From assembly GCA_018806915.1 (NCBI GenBank), contig JAGKQI010000043.1, positions 1,463,501 through 1,527,500 of the forward strand: a stretch of DNA of 64,000 nt. Reading direction: 5' to 3'. Below, in pieces: positions 1-9,089 of this stretch (its first letter is position 1; each line of letters starts with the position of its first letter). Position numbers and translations under genes: made by a program. This DNA is from Phytophthora colocasiae. Its lineage: Eukaryota; Oomycota; Peronosporomycetes; Peronosporales; Peronosporaceae. The notes under the pieces were generated by a model. That model was given only the letters and a program-made list of their open reading frames with translations. It made no database searches and had not been told where the DNA came from.

Positions 1-601
1 ACTAACGGTTGGAGAGCTTCTCCAACAACTTGCTGCATACTACCGTCAATTATCGATTGAGATTCGCCCCTTCCGTAGCTCAGCAGTTCCCTTCAAACAA
101 CTCCTGTAACGAGTGAGAGCTCTTCGCAGACACCATTTGCTTTAGGTAAGGATCATCCCCCGCATGAGCATCGACTTCCTTCATCTAGACGCGGACACCG
201 ACATCGTCCACGTGCGGCCGACAAGACACACTCCAAGAAGCAGTACAAGTTTCAGCTCAGCTTGGAATTCGTACTGCCCGGATAGAAAGCGAAGACCAAC
301 CGGAAGCGGGATGGCCAGGTATGACTAACCAGACATCCCCGTGCGTGTTTCACTTCAAGTATGGGGCTTGTGTGCACCGAGTCTTCGCTCTTCAATGCCG
401 AAACAGTATTGATGTCAACGGCGACGACGTGCTAGTTAACCGTCGGGAAACGAAGCGAAAGCGGCTGTGGTTCGTGCTGCTCCTGCTACTGTTAGGCGTC
501 CATCACGCCCTGGACATTGTTTAGCGCGCGAATAAACACTTAGTTGTTCCACCACGCAATACAATGTTCAAAACTGTTTCAGCACTTAAATTTAGTACGC
601 C
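1..601. other. No supported gene
   Basis: Mixed-composition sequence upstream of a satellite array. Short open frames exist (for example 321-524, plus), but I see no recognisable domain, signal peptide or promoter motif and no similarity to other parts of the window. It could be the end of a gene or repeat lying outside the window. Confidence 0.4.
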
Positions 602-916
602 ATGCAGATCGATGATTAAACCATGCAGATCGATGATTAAACCATGCGGATCGATGATAAAACCATGCTGATCGATGATGAAACCATGCAGATCGATGAT
701 TATATCATGCAGATCGATGATTAAACCATGCGGATCGATGATTAAACCATGCGGATCGATGATAAAACCATGCTGATCGATGATGAAACCATGCATATCG
801 ATGATTATATCATGTGGATCGATGATTAAACCATGTGGATCGATGATAAAACCATGCGGATCGATGATGAAGCCATGCAGATCGATGATAAAACCATGCG
901 GATCGATGAAGTAAGC
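602..916. repeat. 21-bp tandem satellite, about 15 units
   Basis: About fifteen head-to-tail copies of a 21-bp unit of the form atg-cag-atcgatgat-taaacc, varying at positions 4-6 and in the last eight bases. Variant units recur in the same order (ending ataaaacc, atgaaacc, attatatc) at units 3-5 and 8-10, so a higher-order period of five units (105 bp) is visible. Each unit holds the palindrome ATCGAT. The minus strand stays open through the array and would encode a repeated Gly-Leu/Phe-Ile-Ile-Asp-x-His peptide; the plus strand has TAA stops in most units. I treat it as a non-coding minisatellite. Confidence 0.9.
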
Positions 917-1298
917 GCTACAACAGTTTTAACCAATCCAAGGTTGTATTTGCAGGTTTGGGGTCGACGTGTGGCATGTCTAATGCAAATTGGATTGTAG
1001 ACCGTCGATTCGAAAGGTTTAAATAATAAAACCTGAGCTGTGACCAAAATGCATGTCCTGACTATGTACTAGTAGTTTGGTTCATCGCATGTCCCATGTG
1101 CATGTGCTTTTCACGCCTCTGTGGTGGTTTTCACGGATTTTTGTGTGTTTTTAATATTTTCTCCTTGACTGAGGCACCGCACAGAACAATGCGCGTTGCG
1201 GCTGTAGCTCCGATCCTTGCAGCTCGTCACATGCGGAAAGGACCATCACTCACGCTGCTAAAAGGTACGATCTGGCAAGGTCAAGCTGTTCCTTGTAA
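917..1298. other. No supported gene
   Basis: Between the satellite and the left arm of the ADH palindrome. An AT-rich patch lies around 1020-1080. No domain, RNA gene or repeat family is recognised. Confidence 0.4.
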
Positions 1299-1359
1299 AT
1301 TCTTTTTACCGTGTTTTTAGGATCGATGAACCAACGCCAGCGTGTTCTTTCGCTCATTC

Positions 1360-2420
1360 TTAGTTCTCGAGCACCACACGGTAGCGCACACTACCGTCCC
1401 GCACCATTTCGAGGCCCTTGTTCAAATTCTGCATTGGAACCTTCTGAATAATAGGACGCACATTCGCTTTGGCTGCTAACTCCAGCATGTCCCTGATGTC
1501 CTCAATGCTGCCGCATAACACTGCCACGAACACGGACAGCACGAGGTACGAGAAAGAACGGGGAGATTTTCACCTGGTCCTCCGGAAGGCCCACCATGAT
1601 GAGGGTGCCGCGCTTGCGAACTAGCGTCATGTACAGATCGTACGGCATGTTCGCGGCATTGGCAGTGAGTAGCAGGTAGTCAACACTGCCAGCCGCCTTC
1701 TTTTGATCCCCCGGGTCGCTCAAGTTGTAGAATTCTTCAGCTCCCAACGACCGGATCTCCTTCTTCTTGTTGGCGGAGCGGGAGAAGGCCACCGGTGTAG
1801 CTCCTAGAGCTCGGATGAACTGGATAGCGATGTGACCAAGACCGCCAATACCAATAACCCACACGGTCGCCCGCCTTGACGCCCTCCTGCTTCAGTGGCG
1901 TGAACACCGTCGCACCGCCACACATCAACGGGGCTGCAATATCGGATGACAACGCGTCTGGGATCTTGAAAGCGTAGTTGTTGTCGACGCGGATGTAGTC
2001 GGCGAATCCACCGAACGACCTGGCGCCGTCCTTGTACCCACCATTGATCGCCCAAACGATGCTGTCGCACACAGCGTCATGGCCATCGGCACAGTCCCGG
2101 CAGTGGTCGTTCGGGTCGCGGTTTAAACACGCCCATACTTGAGCACCCACGCCCACGCGGTCGCCAATAGACAAGTTTTTCACGTGTGGGCCAGCCGCAG
2201 TCACTTCGCCGATGATCTCGTGTCCAGCGACGCAGGGATACTCTGAGGGCCCCCAACTGCTGTCGATCTGATGGACATCAGAGCCGCAGATACCGCAGTG
2301 CGAAATCTTAATCTCGACGTCTTCAGCGCCGAGTGGACGGGACTCGTACTGCCACGGCTTGCACTCGCCCGACTTGTCGAAAGCAGCAAAGGCGTTTACC
2401 GTTCTGGGGGCAACGAACAT
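1360..2420 (-). pseudogene. Zinc alcohol dehydrogenase (CAD-like), copy A-left, frameshifted
   Basis: Medium-chain zinc-dependent, probably NADP(H)-linked, alcohol/cinnamyl-alcohol-type dehydrogenase that would interconvert alcohols and aldehydes in the cytosol. It starts at the ATG at 2420, spans ~353 codons (usual for the family), and shows the catalytic-zinc segment HCGICGSDVH, GHE, the structural-zinc Cys cluster after WACLNRDPNDHC, and the Rossmann motif GIGGLGH. Two shifts break the frame: GDRVG runs into YWYW instead of VIGIGG near 1862, and RGSV runs into MRQH instead of a CGSIEDI-type sequence near 1525. The mirror copy 5146-6206 has both shifts at the same places, so they predate the duplication or come from the same assembly error. 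Confidence 0.8.
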
Positions 2421-2743
2421 GGCTAAGTCGAGCGGAGGGAGAGGAGGTATGTTTGAGCTGCTTGATTGAAGGAAGTGAGCAATGCCGAGCACTGACAACA
2501 ACTTCACCTTCAACAAGTTGTTGGCAACAGGACCCTAAATTCATCGTATATTTTGATTATGAAGACATTTTCACTTCACGGGTATCAGTAGACACCATAT
2601 TGAAATCAAGTACAAAGCTCGGCCTAAAATTTCGTCCAGCACAGTAAGTTCACCGTTTTAGTATTTAGTACTTGCAGGACAACTATTATTGCCAAGCCGG
2701 TGCCTACAATTAGATGTACTTCCCCCTACTGGCACCCTCTAGC

Positions 2744-3528
2744 CTAGTTCTCGAGCACGACGCGGTAGCGCACGCTGCCGTCGCGAACTTTGTCCAGACC
2801 CTTGTTCACGTCGCTCATCGGCATCTTTTCGATAATCGGACGCACATTACCCTTTGCAGCCACGTCCAGCATGTCCTTGATGTCCTGGATACTGCCGATG
2901 GCACTGCCACGGACACGCACGGCGCGAGGGACGAGAAACCACGGTGTGATCTTTACCTGATCGCTGGGTAAACCCACCATGATGAACGTGCCGCGCTTAC
3001 GCACCAGACCCAGGTACAGATCGTACGGCATGTTCGTGGCATCGGCCGTCAAGAGGAGGAAGTCGACGCTTCCAGCCGCTTTGGTCTGGTGTTCTGGATT
3101 GCTGAGGTCATAAAATTCTTCGGCACCCAATGCACGGATCTCCTTCTCCTTCCTCGACGAGCGAGAGAAGGCGACGGGGACAGCGCCCAACGCGCGGATG
3201 AACTGAATGGCGATGTGACCCAGACCGCCGATGCCAATTACACCGACACGGTCGCCCGCCTTGACGCCCTCCTGCTTCAGTGGCGTGAATACCGTCGCGC
3301 CGGCGCACATGAGCGGGGCTGCGGCATCGGATGGCAGAGCATCCGGGATCTTGAAGGCATAGTTGTTATCGACACGGATGTAGTCAGCGAAGCCTCCTTG
3401 TTGTCGGGAACCACCTTATACGCGGCGTTAATGATGAAGACACTTTGGTCACAAACGGCGTCCTCGCCGTCAGCGCAGTCGCGGCAATGGTCGTTCGGGT
3501 CACGGTTCAAACATGCCCATGCCTGCGC
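2744..3528 (-). pseudogene. Zinc alcohol dehydrogenase, copy B-left, 5'-truncated
   Basis: Near-identical inverted copy of the 3' three quarters of the intact ADH at 3760-4821. Homology stops at 3528 inside the structural-zinc region, so the promoter, start codon and roughly the first 92 residues, including the catalytic Cys and the GHE motif, are missing. One base is also missing near 3415 (ggtgg instead of ggatgg), shifting the frame just before the QGGFADYI segment. The coenzyme-binding half (GVIGIGGLGH) and the C-terminal YRVVLEN are preserved. Not expected to make an enzyme. Confidence 0.85.
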
Positions 3529-3701
3529 ATCATCTGTACGACACATCTGAACTTTCGTACAAACCTAATGTGCCGCACAATGCGTATCCATCGAGGTTGA
3601 TTGTGTGCCGAGAGCCACAGCGTCATCACCAACTCACCGGCCACGGTCACTCAAGGCCGCAAGGAACCGCTATTGCATGTGCCAGAAAACAACAACCATG
3701 A

Positions 3702-3717
3702 GCTCATTGGAGAATTT
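3702..3717 (+). promoter_or_regulatory. Oomycete Inr-like core promoter of ADH copy B
   Basis: GCTCATTGGAGAATTT matches 13 of 16 positions of the oomycete core consensus GCTCATTYYNCAWTTT and lies 43 bp before the ATG at 3760. It sits in the unique centre of the palindrome, so the truncated left copy has no such element. Confidence 0.5.
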
Positions 3718-3759
3718 ACTCGCAACCTACCATCAACTTCTTCCGCTGCCATTACAATT

Positions 3760-4821
3760 ATGGCCACAACTGCTAGAACCTTTACAGGCTACGCCGCCTT
3801 CGACCAAAGTGGCGAGTGTAAGCCCTGGCAGTTTGCGCCGCGTCCTCTAGGTGACGAAGACGTCGAGATCAAGGTCACCCACTGCGGTATCTGCGGATCT
3901 GACGTGCACACTCTCGACAGCGGCTGGGGCCCAACACCGTACCCGTGTGTGGCAGGCCATGAGATCGTCGGTACCGTCGTCGCAGTTGGTCCGAGCGTCA
4001 AGAGCCTCACCGTAGGTGACCGCGTTGGCGTGGGTGCGCAGGCATGGGCATGTTTGAACCGTGACCCGAACGACCATTGCCGCGACTGCGCTGACGGCGA
4101 GGACGCCGTTTGTGACCAAAGTGTCTTCATCATTAACGCCGCGTATAAGGATGGTTCCCGACAACAAGGAGGCTTCGCTGACTACATCCGTGTCGATAAC
4201 AACTATGCCTTCAAGATCCCGGATGCTCTGCCATCCGATGCCGCAGCCCCGCTCATGTGCGCCGGCGCGACGGTATTCACGCCACTGAAGCAGGAGGGCG
4301 TCAAGGCGGGCGACCGTGTCGGTGTAATTGGCATCGGCGGTCTGGGTCACATCGCCATTCAGTTCATCCGCGCGTTGGGCGCTGTCCCCGTCGCCTTCTC
4401 TCGCTCGTCGAGGAAGGAGAAGGAGATCCGTGCATTGGGTGCCGAAGAATTTTATGACCTCAGCAATCCAGAACACCAGACCAAAGCGGCTGGAAGCGTC
4501 GACTTCCTCCTCTTGACGGCCGATGCCACGAACATGCCGTACGATCTGTACCTGGGTCTGGTGCGTAAGCGCGGCACGTTCATCATGGTGGGTTTACCCA
4601 GCGATCAGGTAAAGATCACACCGTGGTTTCTCGTCCCTCGCGCCGTGCGTGTCCGTGGCAGTGCCATCGGCAGTATCCAGGACATCAAGGACATGCTGGA
4701 CGTGGCTGCAAAGGGTAATGTGCGTCCGATTATCGAAAAGATGCCGATGAGCGACGTGAACAAGGGTCTGGACAAAGTTCGCGACGGCAGCGTGCGCTAC
4801 CGCGTCGTGCTCGAGAACTAG
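3760..4821 (+). CDS. Zinc-dependent alcohol dehydrogenase (CAD/YahK-like), copy B, intact
   Basis: A 353-residue medium-chain dehydrogenase, the only unbroken ADH in the window. The start MATTARTF was chosen because it fits the paralogues and lies 43 bp after an Inr-like motif; the open frame extends upstream to 3601. Visible features in order: catalytic-zinc Cys and the following Gly/Ser/Asp in HCGICGSDVH (~residues 44-53), GHE with the zinc His (~70), the structural-zinc Cys cluster between WACLNRDPNDHC and DAVC (~100-120), and the nucleotide-binding GVIGIGGLGHIAIQF (~185-200). The family reduces aldehydes such as cinnamaldehydes, or oxidises alcohols, with NADP(H); the substrate here is unknown. 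A plausible role is detoxifying plant aldehydes (inference). The 3' three quarters are duplicated in inverted orientation at 2744-3528. Confidence 0.92.
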   Translation: MATTARTFTGYAAFDQSGECKPWQFAPRPLGDEDVEIKVTHCGICGSDVHTLDSGWGPTPYPCVAGHEIVGTVVAVGPSVKSLTVGDRVGVGAQAWACLNRDPNDHCRDCADGEDAVCDQSVFIINAAYKDGSRQQGGFADYIRVDNNYAFKIPDALPSDAAAPLMCAGATVFTPLKQEGVKAGDRVGVIGIGGLGHIAIQFIRALGAVPVAFSRSSRKEKEIRALGAEEFYDLSNPEHQTKAAGSVDFLLLTADATNMPYDLYLGLVRKRGTFIMVGLPSDQVKITPWFLVPRAVRVRGSAIGSIQDIKDMLDVAAKGNVRPIIEKMPMSDVNKGLDKVRDGSVRYRVVLEN

Positions 4822-5085
4822 GCTAGAGGGTGCCAGTAGGGGGAAGTACATCTAATTGTAGGCACCGGCTTGGCAATAATAGTTGTCCTGCAAGTACTAA
4901 ATACTAAAACGGTGAACTTACTGTGCTGGACGAAATTTTAGGCCGAGCTTTGTACTTGATTTCAATATGGTGTCTACTGATACCCGTGAAGTGAAAATGT
5001 CTTCATAATCAAAATATACGATGAATTCTAGGGTCCTGTTGCCAACAACTTGTTGAAGGTGAAGTTGTTGTCAGTGCTCGGCATT

Positions 5086-5101
5086 GCTCACTTCCTTCAA
5101 T
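5086..5101 (+). promoter_or_regulatory. Inr-like motif before ADH copy A (right)
   Basis: GCTCACTTCCTTCAATC resembles the oomycete core promoter (GCTCA-Y-T-pyrimidines-CAAT) with a small spacing change and lies ~60 bp before the ATG at 5146. The same motif exists on the minus strand in the mirror arm (about 2465-2480). Confidence 0.35.
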
Positions 5102-5145
5102 CAAGCAGCTCAAACATACCTCCTCTCCCTCCACTCGACTTAGCC

Positions 5146-6206
5146 ATGTTCGTTGCCCCCAGAACGGTAAACGCCTTTGCTGCTTTCGACAAGTCGGGCG
5201 AGTGCAAGCCGTGGCAGTACGAGTCCCGTCCACTCGGCGCTGAAGACGTCGAGATTAAGATTTCGCACTGCGGTATCTGCGGCTCTGATGTCCATCAGAT
5301 CGACAGCAGTTGGGGGCCCTCAGAGTATCCCTGCGTCGCTGGACACGAGATCATCGGCGAAGTGACTGCGGCTGGCCCACACGTGAAAAACTTGTCTATT
5401 GGCGACCGCGTGGGCGTGGGTGCTCAAGTATGGGCGTGTTTAAACCGCGACCCGAACGACCACTGCCGGGACTGTGCCGATGGCCATGACGCTGTGTGCG
5501 ACAGCATCGTTTGGGCGATCAATGGTGGGTACAAGGACGGCGCCAGGTCGTTCGGTGGATTCGCCGACTACATCCGCGTCGACAACAACTACGCTTTCAA
5601 GATCCCAGACGCGTTGTCATCCGATATTGCAGCCCCGTTGATGTGTGGCGGTGCGACGGTGTTCACGCCACTGACGCAGGAGGGCGTCAAGGCGGGCGAC
5701 CGTGTGGGTTATTGGTATTGGCGGTCTTGGTCACATCGCTATCCAGTTCATCCGAGCTCTAGGAGCTACACCGGTGGCCTTCTCCCGCTCCGCCAACAAG
5801 GAGAAGGAGATCCGGTCGTTGGGAGCTGAAGAATTCTACAACTTGAGCGACCCGGGGGATCAAAAGAAGGCGGCTGGCAGTGTTGACTACCTGCTACTCA
5901 CTGCCAATGCCGCGAACATGCCGTACGATCTGTACATGACGCTAGTTCGCAAGCGCGGCACCCTCATCATGGTGGGCCTTCCGGAGGACCAGGTGAAAAT
6001 CTCCCCGTTCTTTCTCGTACCTCGTGCTGTCCGTGTTCGTGGCAGTGTTATGCGGCAGCATTGAGGACATCAGGGACATGCTGGAGTTAGCAGCCAAAGC
6101 GAATGTGCGTCCTATTATTCAGAAGGTTCCAATGCAGAATTTGAACAAGGGTCTCGAAATGGTGCGGGACGGTAGTGTGCGCTACCGTGTGGTGCTCGAG
6201 AACTAA
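5146..6206 (+). pseudogene. Zinc alcohol dehydrogenase, copy A-right, frameshifted
   Basis: Mirror image of 1360-2420, with the same start (MFVAPRTVNAF), the same zinc-binding motifs and the same two frame breaks (near 5704 and near 6042), each recoverable by a one- or two-base change. Single differences from the left copy include Lys/Glu in the K-E/K-K-EIR segment and Thr for Lys before QEGVKAGD. If the two breaks are sequencing errors both copies would be functional ~353-residue enzymes; their perfect sharing suggests fixed mutations copied by the duplication, or one error propagated by assembly. Confidence 0.8.
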
Positions 6207-6305
6207 GGATGAACGAAAGAACACGCTGGCGTTGGTTCAGCGATCCTAAAAACACGGTAAAAAGAATACAATCTTGTACTTGTATTCACTCGCGCAGTTG
6301 TCTCC

Positions 6306-7489
6306 TTACAAATTTGAAGGTACTCTCTCAACGCCAGGGTTTTCAAGGACAACACGATATCGCACCCTGCCAGAACGCACCATCTCAAGACCATCGTTGA
6401 CTGTCTCCATCGGTAACTTCTGGATAATTGGTCGTACGTTCCCTTTCGAGGCTATATGAAGCATTTCCCTCACGTCCTGGCTCCTGATCTTGCTACCAAC
6501 AAGGCGCTTGCCGTTTCTCACGCTGCCCAGGCTGCAGATGAGCTTGTCGTTAGGTAGACCGACCATGATGAACGTGCCACGTGGCCGGAGCAGGCTGAGG
6601 TACGTGTCGTACGGCATGCTGTTAGCATCGGCAGTGAGCACGACAGTTCTGACAGATCGAACCGCTCGTATAGCGTCTTTGGGATCGAGATTGTAAAAAT
6701 CTTGAGCTCCCAGAGCACGAACCTCTTGCTCTTTTTCGGTCGAACGAGAGAAAGCAACGGGAATTCCACCCATTGCACAGATGAATTGAATCGCCAGGTG
6801 ACCGAGGCCGCCGATACCGATGACCCCCACGCGGTCACCAGGCTTCACAACTTCACGTCTCAACGGAGCAAACACCGTTACACCAGCACACAGCAACGGC
6901 GCCGCCTCGTCGGACGGGATGTTCTCCGGGATTTTTTTAACACGTAGTCGCCTGCCACACGCACAAAATCCGCATAGCCCCCGCAGGACTTGGATCCGTC
7001 CTTGTACAGTGAGTTGTAGGTCATGACGACGTTCTTGCAATACAGATCGAAGCCATCGGCACACTTACCACACGGCGAACTGGGGTCCTTGTTGCGGCAA
7101 GCCCAGACCATAGCACCCACACCGACGCGGTCGCCCACTGCGAGGTGTTTGACGTCTGATCCGGTGGTGGTGACTGTGCCCAAGATCGCGTGGCCTGTCA
7201 CGACCGGGTACTTTGCAGGACCGCAGCCGCTATCCAGCGTGTGAACATCCGAGTCGCAGATACCGCAGTGCGTGATCTTGATCTCCACATCCTCCGTTCC
7301 CAGAGGACGGGGCTCGTATTGCCACAGCTTGCACTCGCCCGACAAGTCGAAGGCGGAGTTAAAGGAAGATAAGGCGTACGTGGCTGGGGGTGAAATGCAG
7401 AATGAAGCGATGGAGACTGAAGCGGGGGACTGATCATCAAAGTCGATGTTGAAATCGCTGTGGTCTCTGGCATTTGTCCCCGCCATCAC
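6306..7489 (-). pseudogene. Zinc alcohol dehydrogenase, copy C, homopolymer frameshift
   Basis: A fourth, clearly diverged family member with a longer N-terminus (MMAGTNARD...) and a ten-residue C-terminal extension beyond YRVVLEN. The catalytic Cys segment reads HCGICDSDVH (Gly to Asp) and the GHE motif reads GHA, so the conserved Glu beside the zinc His is lost; the structural-zinc Cys cluster and GVIGIGGLGH remain. The frame breaks at a run of seven T on the plus strand near 6937-6943: one more base restores VLKKIPENIP. This is a typical homopolymer error site, so it may be a real gene with one miscalled base. The altered active site suggests different or lost activity. Confidence 0.7.
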
Positions 7490-8276
7490 GTATGATGAGC
7501 AGTTTTACCCCATGTCTTGACTCAGGACGCTGGAGTGAAGTCAAAGGTAAGTAGAATCTTATCAAAAGCTAGCGAAAGCTTCCCAACGTGGAAGTTCCAG
7601 TTCGCTATACACCGTTATTGGGGATTTTGAGACATCTCTACTTCGCGGGAAATCTATGTCCAGATAGATATTCGGATGCCCGGGCGGAAATTGCAAGTTT
7701 CAACAAAACCAATGCAGATTTTACAAGAGACCAGACAGAGTTCACATACATACCGGTACATGTACCGGTACTTGAAAGTTCCGCTTGAATTAATAAGCCC
7801 TTAAGATTTACTATGGTAGTAGCTGAGGATGTGGTTCATGTTGTGGTGCTGTGATCTACTGTACATTCCTTTTAAAACAGCTAGGTCTATTAGACAGCGG
7901 TAAGTCCCGACAGGACTTTGAATGATTGAAGCATTGATTCAAAGTTACCGTAGTTACTCGGGTTTTAGCAAGTGGTAGAGGCTCACAGCCCTGCATGTAG
8001 ACAGCTACAGCACGCTTGCTGCAATTATCACGGTTTCCTCGTCGTCGTAGCGCCACCAATCCCCAGATGGATCCACTCCTCCTCGGCGAGGTGGAGTCTC
8101 CACTGGAGAGGAATGGACAAGAAATTGGCAGGAGATTTGTTTTTGACTACCGGTAATCACATTTCTCCATCTCCAGATGTACACGTACGCTGTCATGAGC
8201 CGGGCACTCGTCCAAAAACGCACAGCAGGGAATTTCCTGCGGTCTGGTACGTACTTACTACTGTAGTAGTACACTA
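7490..8276. other. Intergenic, with a perfect 20-bp palindrome
   Basis: No gene is supported. It holds the perfect palindrome TACCGGTACATGTACCGGTA at 7751-7770, one copy of a dispersed ~103-bp repeat (7821-7923), and a short hairpin (ctttgaat ... attcaaag) around 7915-7945. Confidence 0.6.
7821..7923 (+). repeat. Dispersed ~103-bp repeat, copy 1
   Basis: Similar in the same orientation to 56400-56501: both run from agctgaggatgtg through ggtgctgtgatctac, ccttttaa, acagcta and ggtct to gtaagtcccgacagga and ttttgaat, with small indels. Probably the remnant of a small non-autonomous element. Confidence 0.7.
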
Positions 8277-8278
8277 TA

Positions 8279-9070
8279 CCGAATTTCCTATCTAATAGGG
8301 CGCACCTGTCAAATCTCTAGATAGAGGCATTAGCCAATAGCGTGCCAATGTGCTGATAACAGGATAAATCTTTCTCAAAGGGCACACCGTAGAAAAGGTC
8401 CTAAATCTGGCTCTCCTGATGACTGCTGGACGGGAAGCATTGCCAAAATGGCCTCGAAGCTCCACCCGTGGGGCGCATCAGCATCAAGGGTGTCCGCAGC
8501 AAACCGTGCGGTGATCTGCGCGATAGCGTCACCAACAGCAAGAAGGCACACATAATGGCGTATTACCACGAGCACGGCATGCACAAGACAATCAGAAAAT
8601 TCTACGACAAACTGCAGACAACCCAGAAAAGGAGTAAAAAGCGCTTAATATACAAGTGGCTTAAGAAAGAGGACGAAATTGTTGGCGCAGTGGCAAGTGG
8701 TCGGGGGAGTTTGCAAAAAAAACGACCTATGGGGCTGTCAACTGTGCTGGAGGAGGAGGAGGAAGACATGATTGCACGCTGGGTGAGAGATCTCCGCCGA
8801 GAAGGAGTGCCTGTCTCGCCGTTCATGCTGCAATCGCAAGCCAAAGAGGTAGCCGTAGGTGCTGGGATTGCTGTCGGCAGTTTTGCAGCATCACAACCTC
8901 GTTGGCAGATTAGAAGCTCTCGATGTAGCTGTAGACTTAGGTGTAGATTCGCTCTTCTTGACTGAAAGCAATACATGATTGGCTGCACTTTCTATTCCTA
9001 TGTAATTCAAATCCTTGCATGTTTTATTGAGCTAACAGTAATGGTGCGCCCTATTAGATAGGAAATTCGG
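8279..9070. mobile_element. Pogo/Tc1-mariner-type DNA transposon, internally deleted
   Basis: 792 bp bounded by perfect 28-bp terminal inverted repeats (8279-8306 and 9043-9070, beginning ccgaatttcc) and flanked on both sides by TA (8277-8278 and 9071-9072), the target duplication of the Tc1/mariner/pogo superfamily. The interior keeps only the N-terminal DNA-binding part of a transposase. It is a deletion derivative that would need a helper transposase. It lies 17 bp from the edge of the large Gypsy element. Confidence 0.85.
8468..8965 (+). pseudogene. Pogo-like transposase fragment (CENP-B-type DNA-binding region)
   Basis: The frame encodes a basic helix-turn-helix-like start, then a KKRPMGLSTVLEEEEE-type linker and the DMIARWVRDLRREGVPVS segment typical of the second DNA-binding helix region of pogo/CENP-B-like transposases. 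Homology stops after FAASQPRWQ, where such proteins continue into a W..F..RH..S motif and the DDE catalytic domain; here an unrelated ~15-residue tail follows. No ATG opens the frame at 8468 (GTG); the first in-frame ATG is at 8555. The catalytic domain is absent, so it cannot transpose by itself. Confidence 0.7.
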
Positions 9071-9089
9071 TAGTGATGACCCATCGTAC

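Larger units (their letters stand above)
1299..3528 (-). repeat. Left arm of a 2.23-kb inverted duplication
   Basis: This stretch is the reverse complement of 4037-6267 (paired positions sum to about 7566), with only scattered differences such as KKKEIR versus KEKEIR in the encoded ADH and a one-base deletion near 3415. The outer edge is where 'attctttttaccg' stops matching (1299 versus 6267); the inner edge is in the codons for Gly-Ala-Gln-Ala-Trp (3528 versus 4037). The ~508-bp centre (3529-4036) is unique. Either a genuine recent inverted duplication or a collapsed/misjoined haplotype. Confidence 0.9.
4037..6267 (+). repeat. Right arm of the 2.23-kb inverted duplication
   Basis: Reverse complement of 1299-3528. 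It carries the 3' part of ADH copy B, a ~320-bp intergenic stretch, all of ADH copy A and about 60 bp beyond its stop codon. Confidence 0.9.

Noticed and set aside
321..524. A 67-residue frame near the left edge
   Set aside because: No start context, domain, signal peptide or conservation within the window.
521..796. A repeat-protein gene (Ile-Ile-Asp-x-His-Gly) on the minus strand
   Set aside because: The frame exists only because the 21-bp unit is divisible by three and lacks a stop on that strand; no flanking coding sequence or promoter supports it.
1502..1864. The ADH frame changes explained as introns
   Set aside because: No GT...AG pair of reasonable length spans either break, and one- or two-base edits restore the family alignment exactly.
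2714..3550. Long plus-strand frames over the left ADH arm, and their mirrors on the minus strand over the right arm
   Set aside because: They are antisense shadows of the ADH coding sequence, created by its codon bias.
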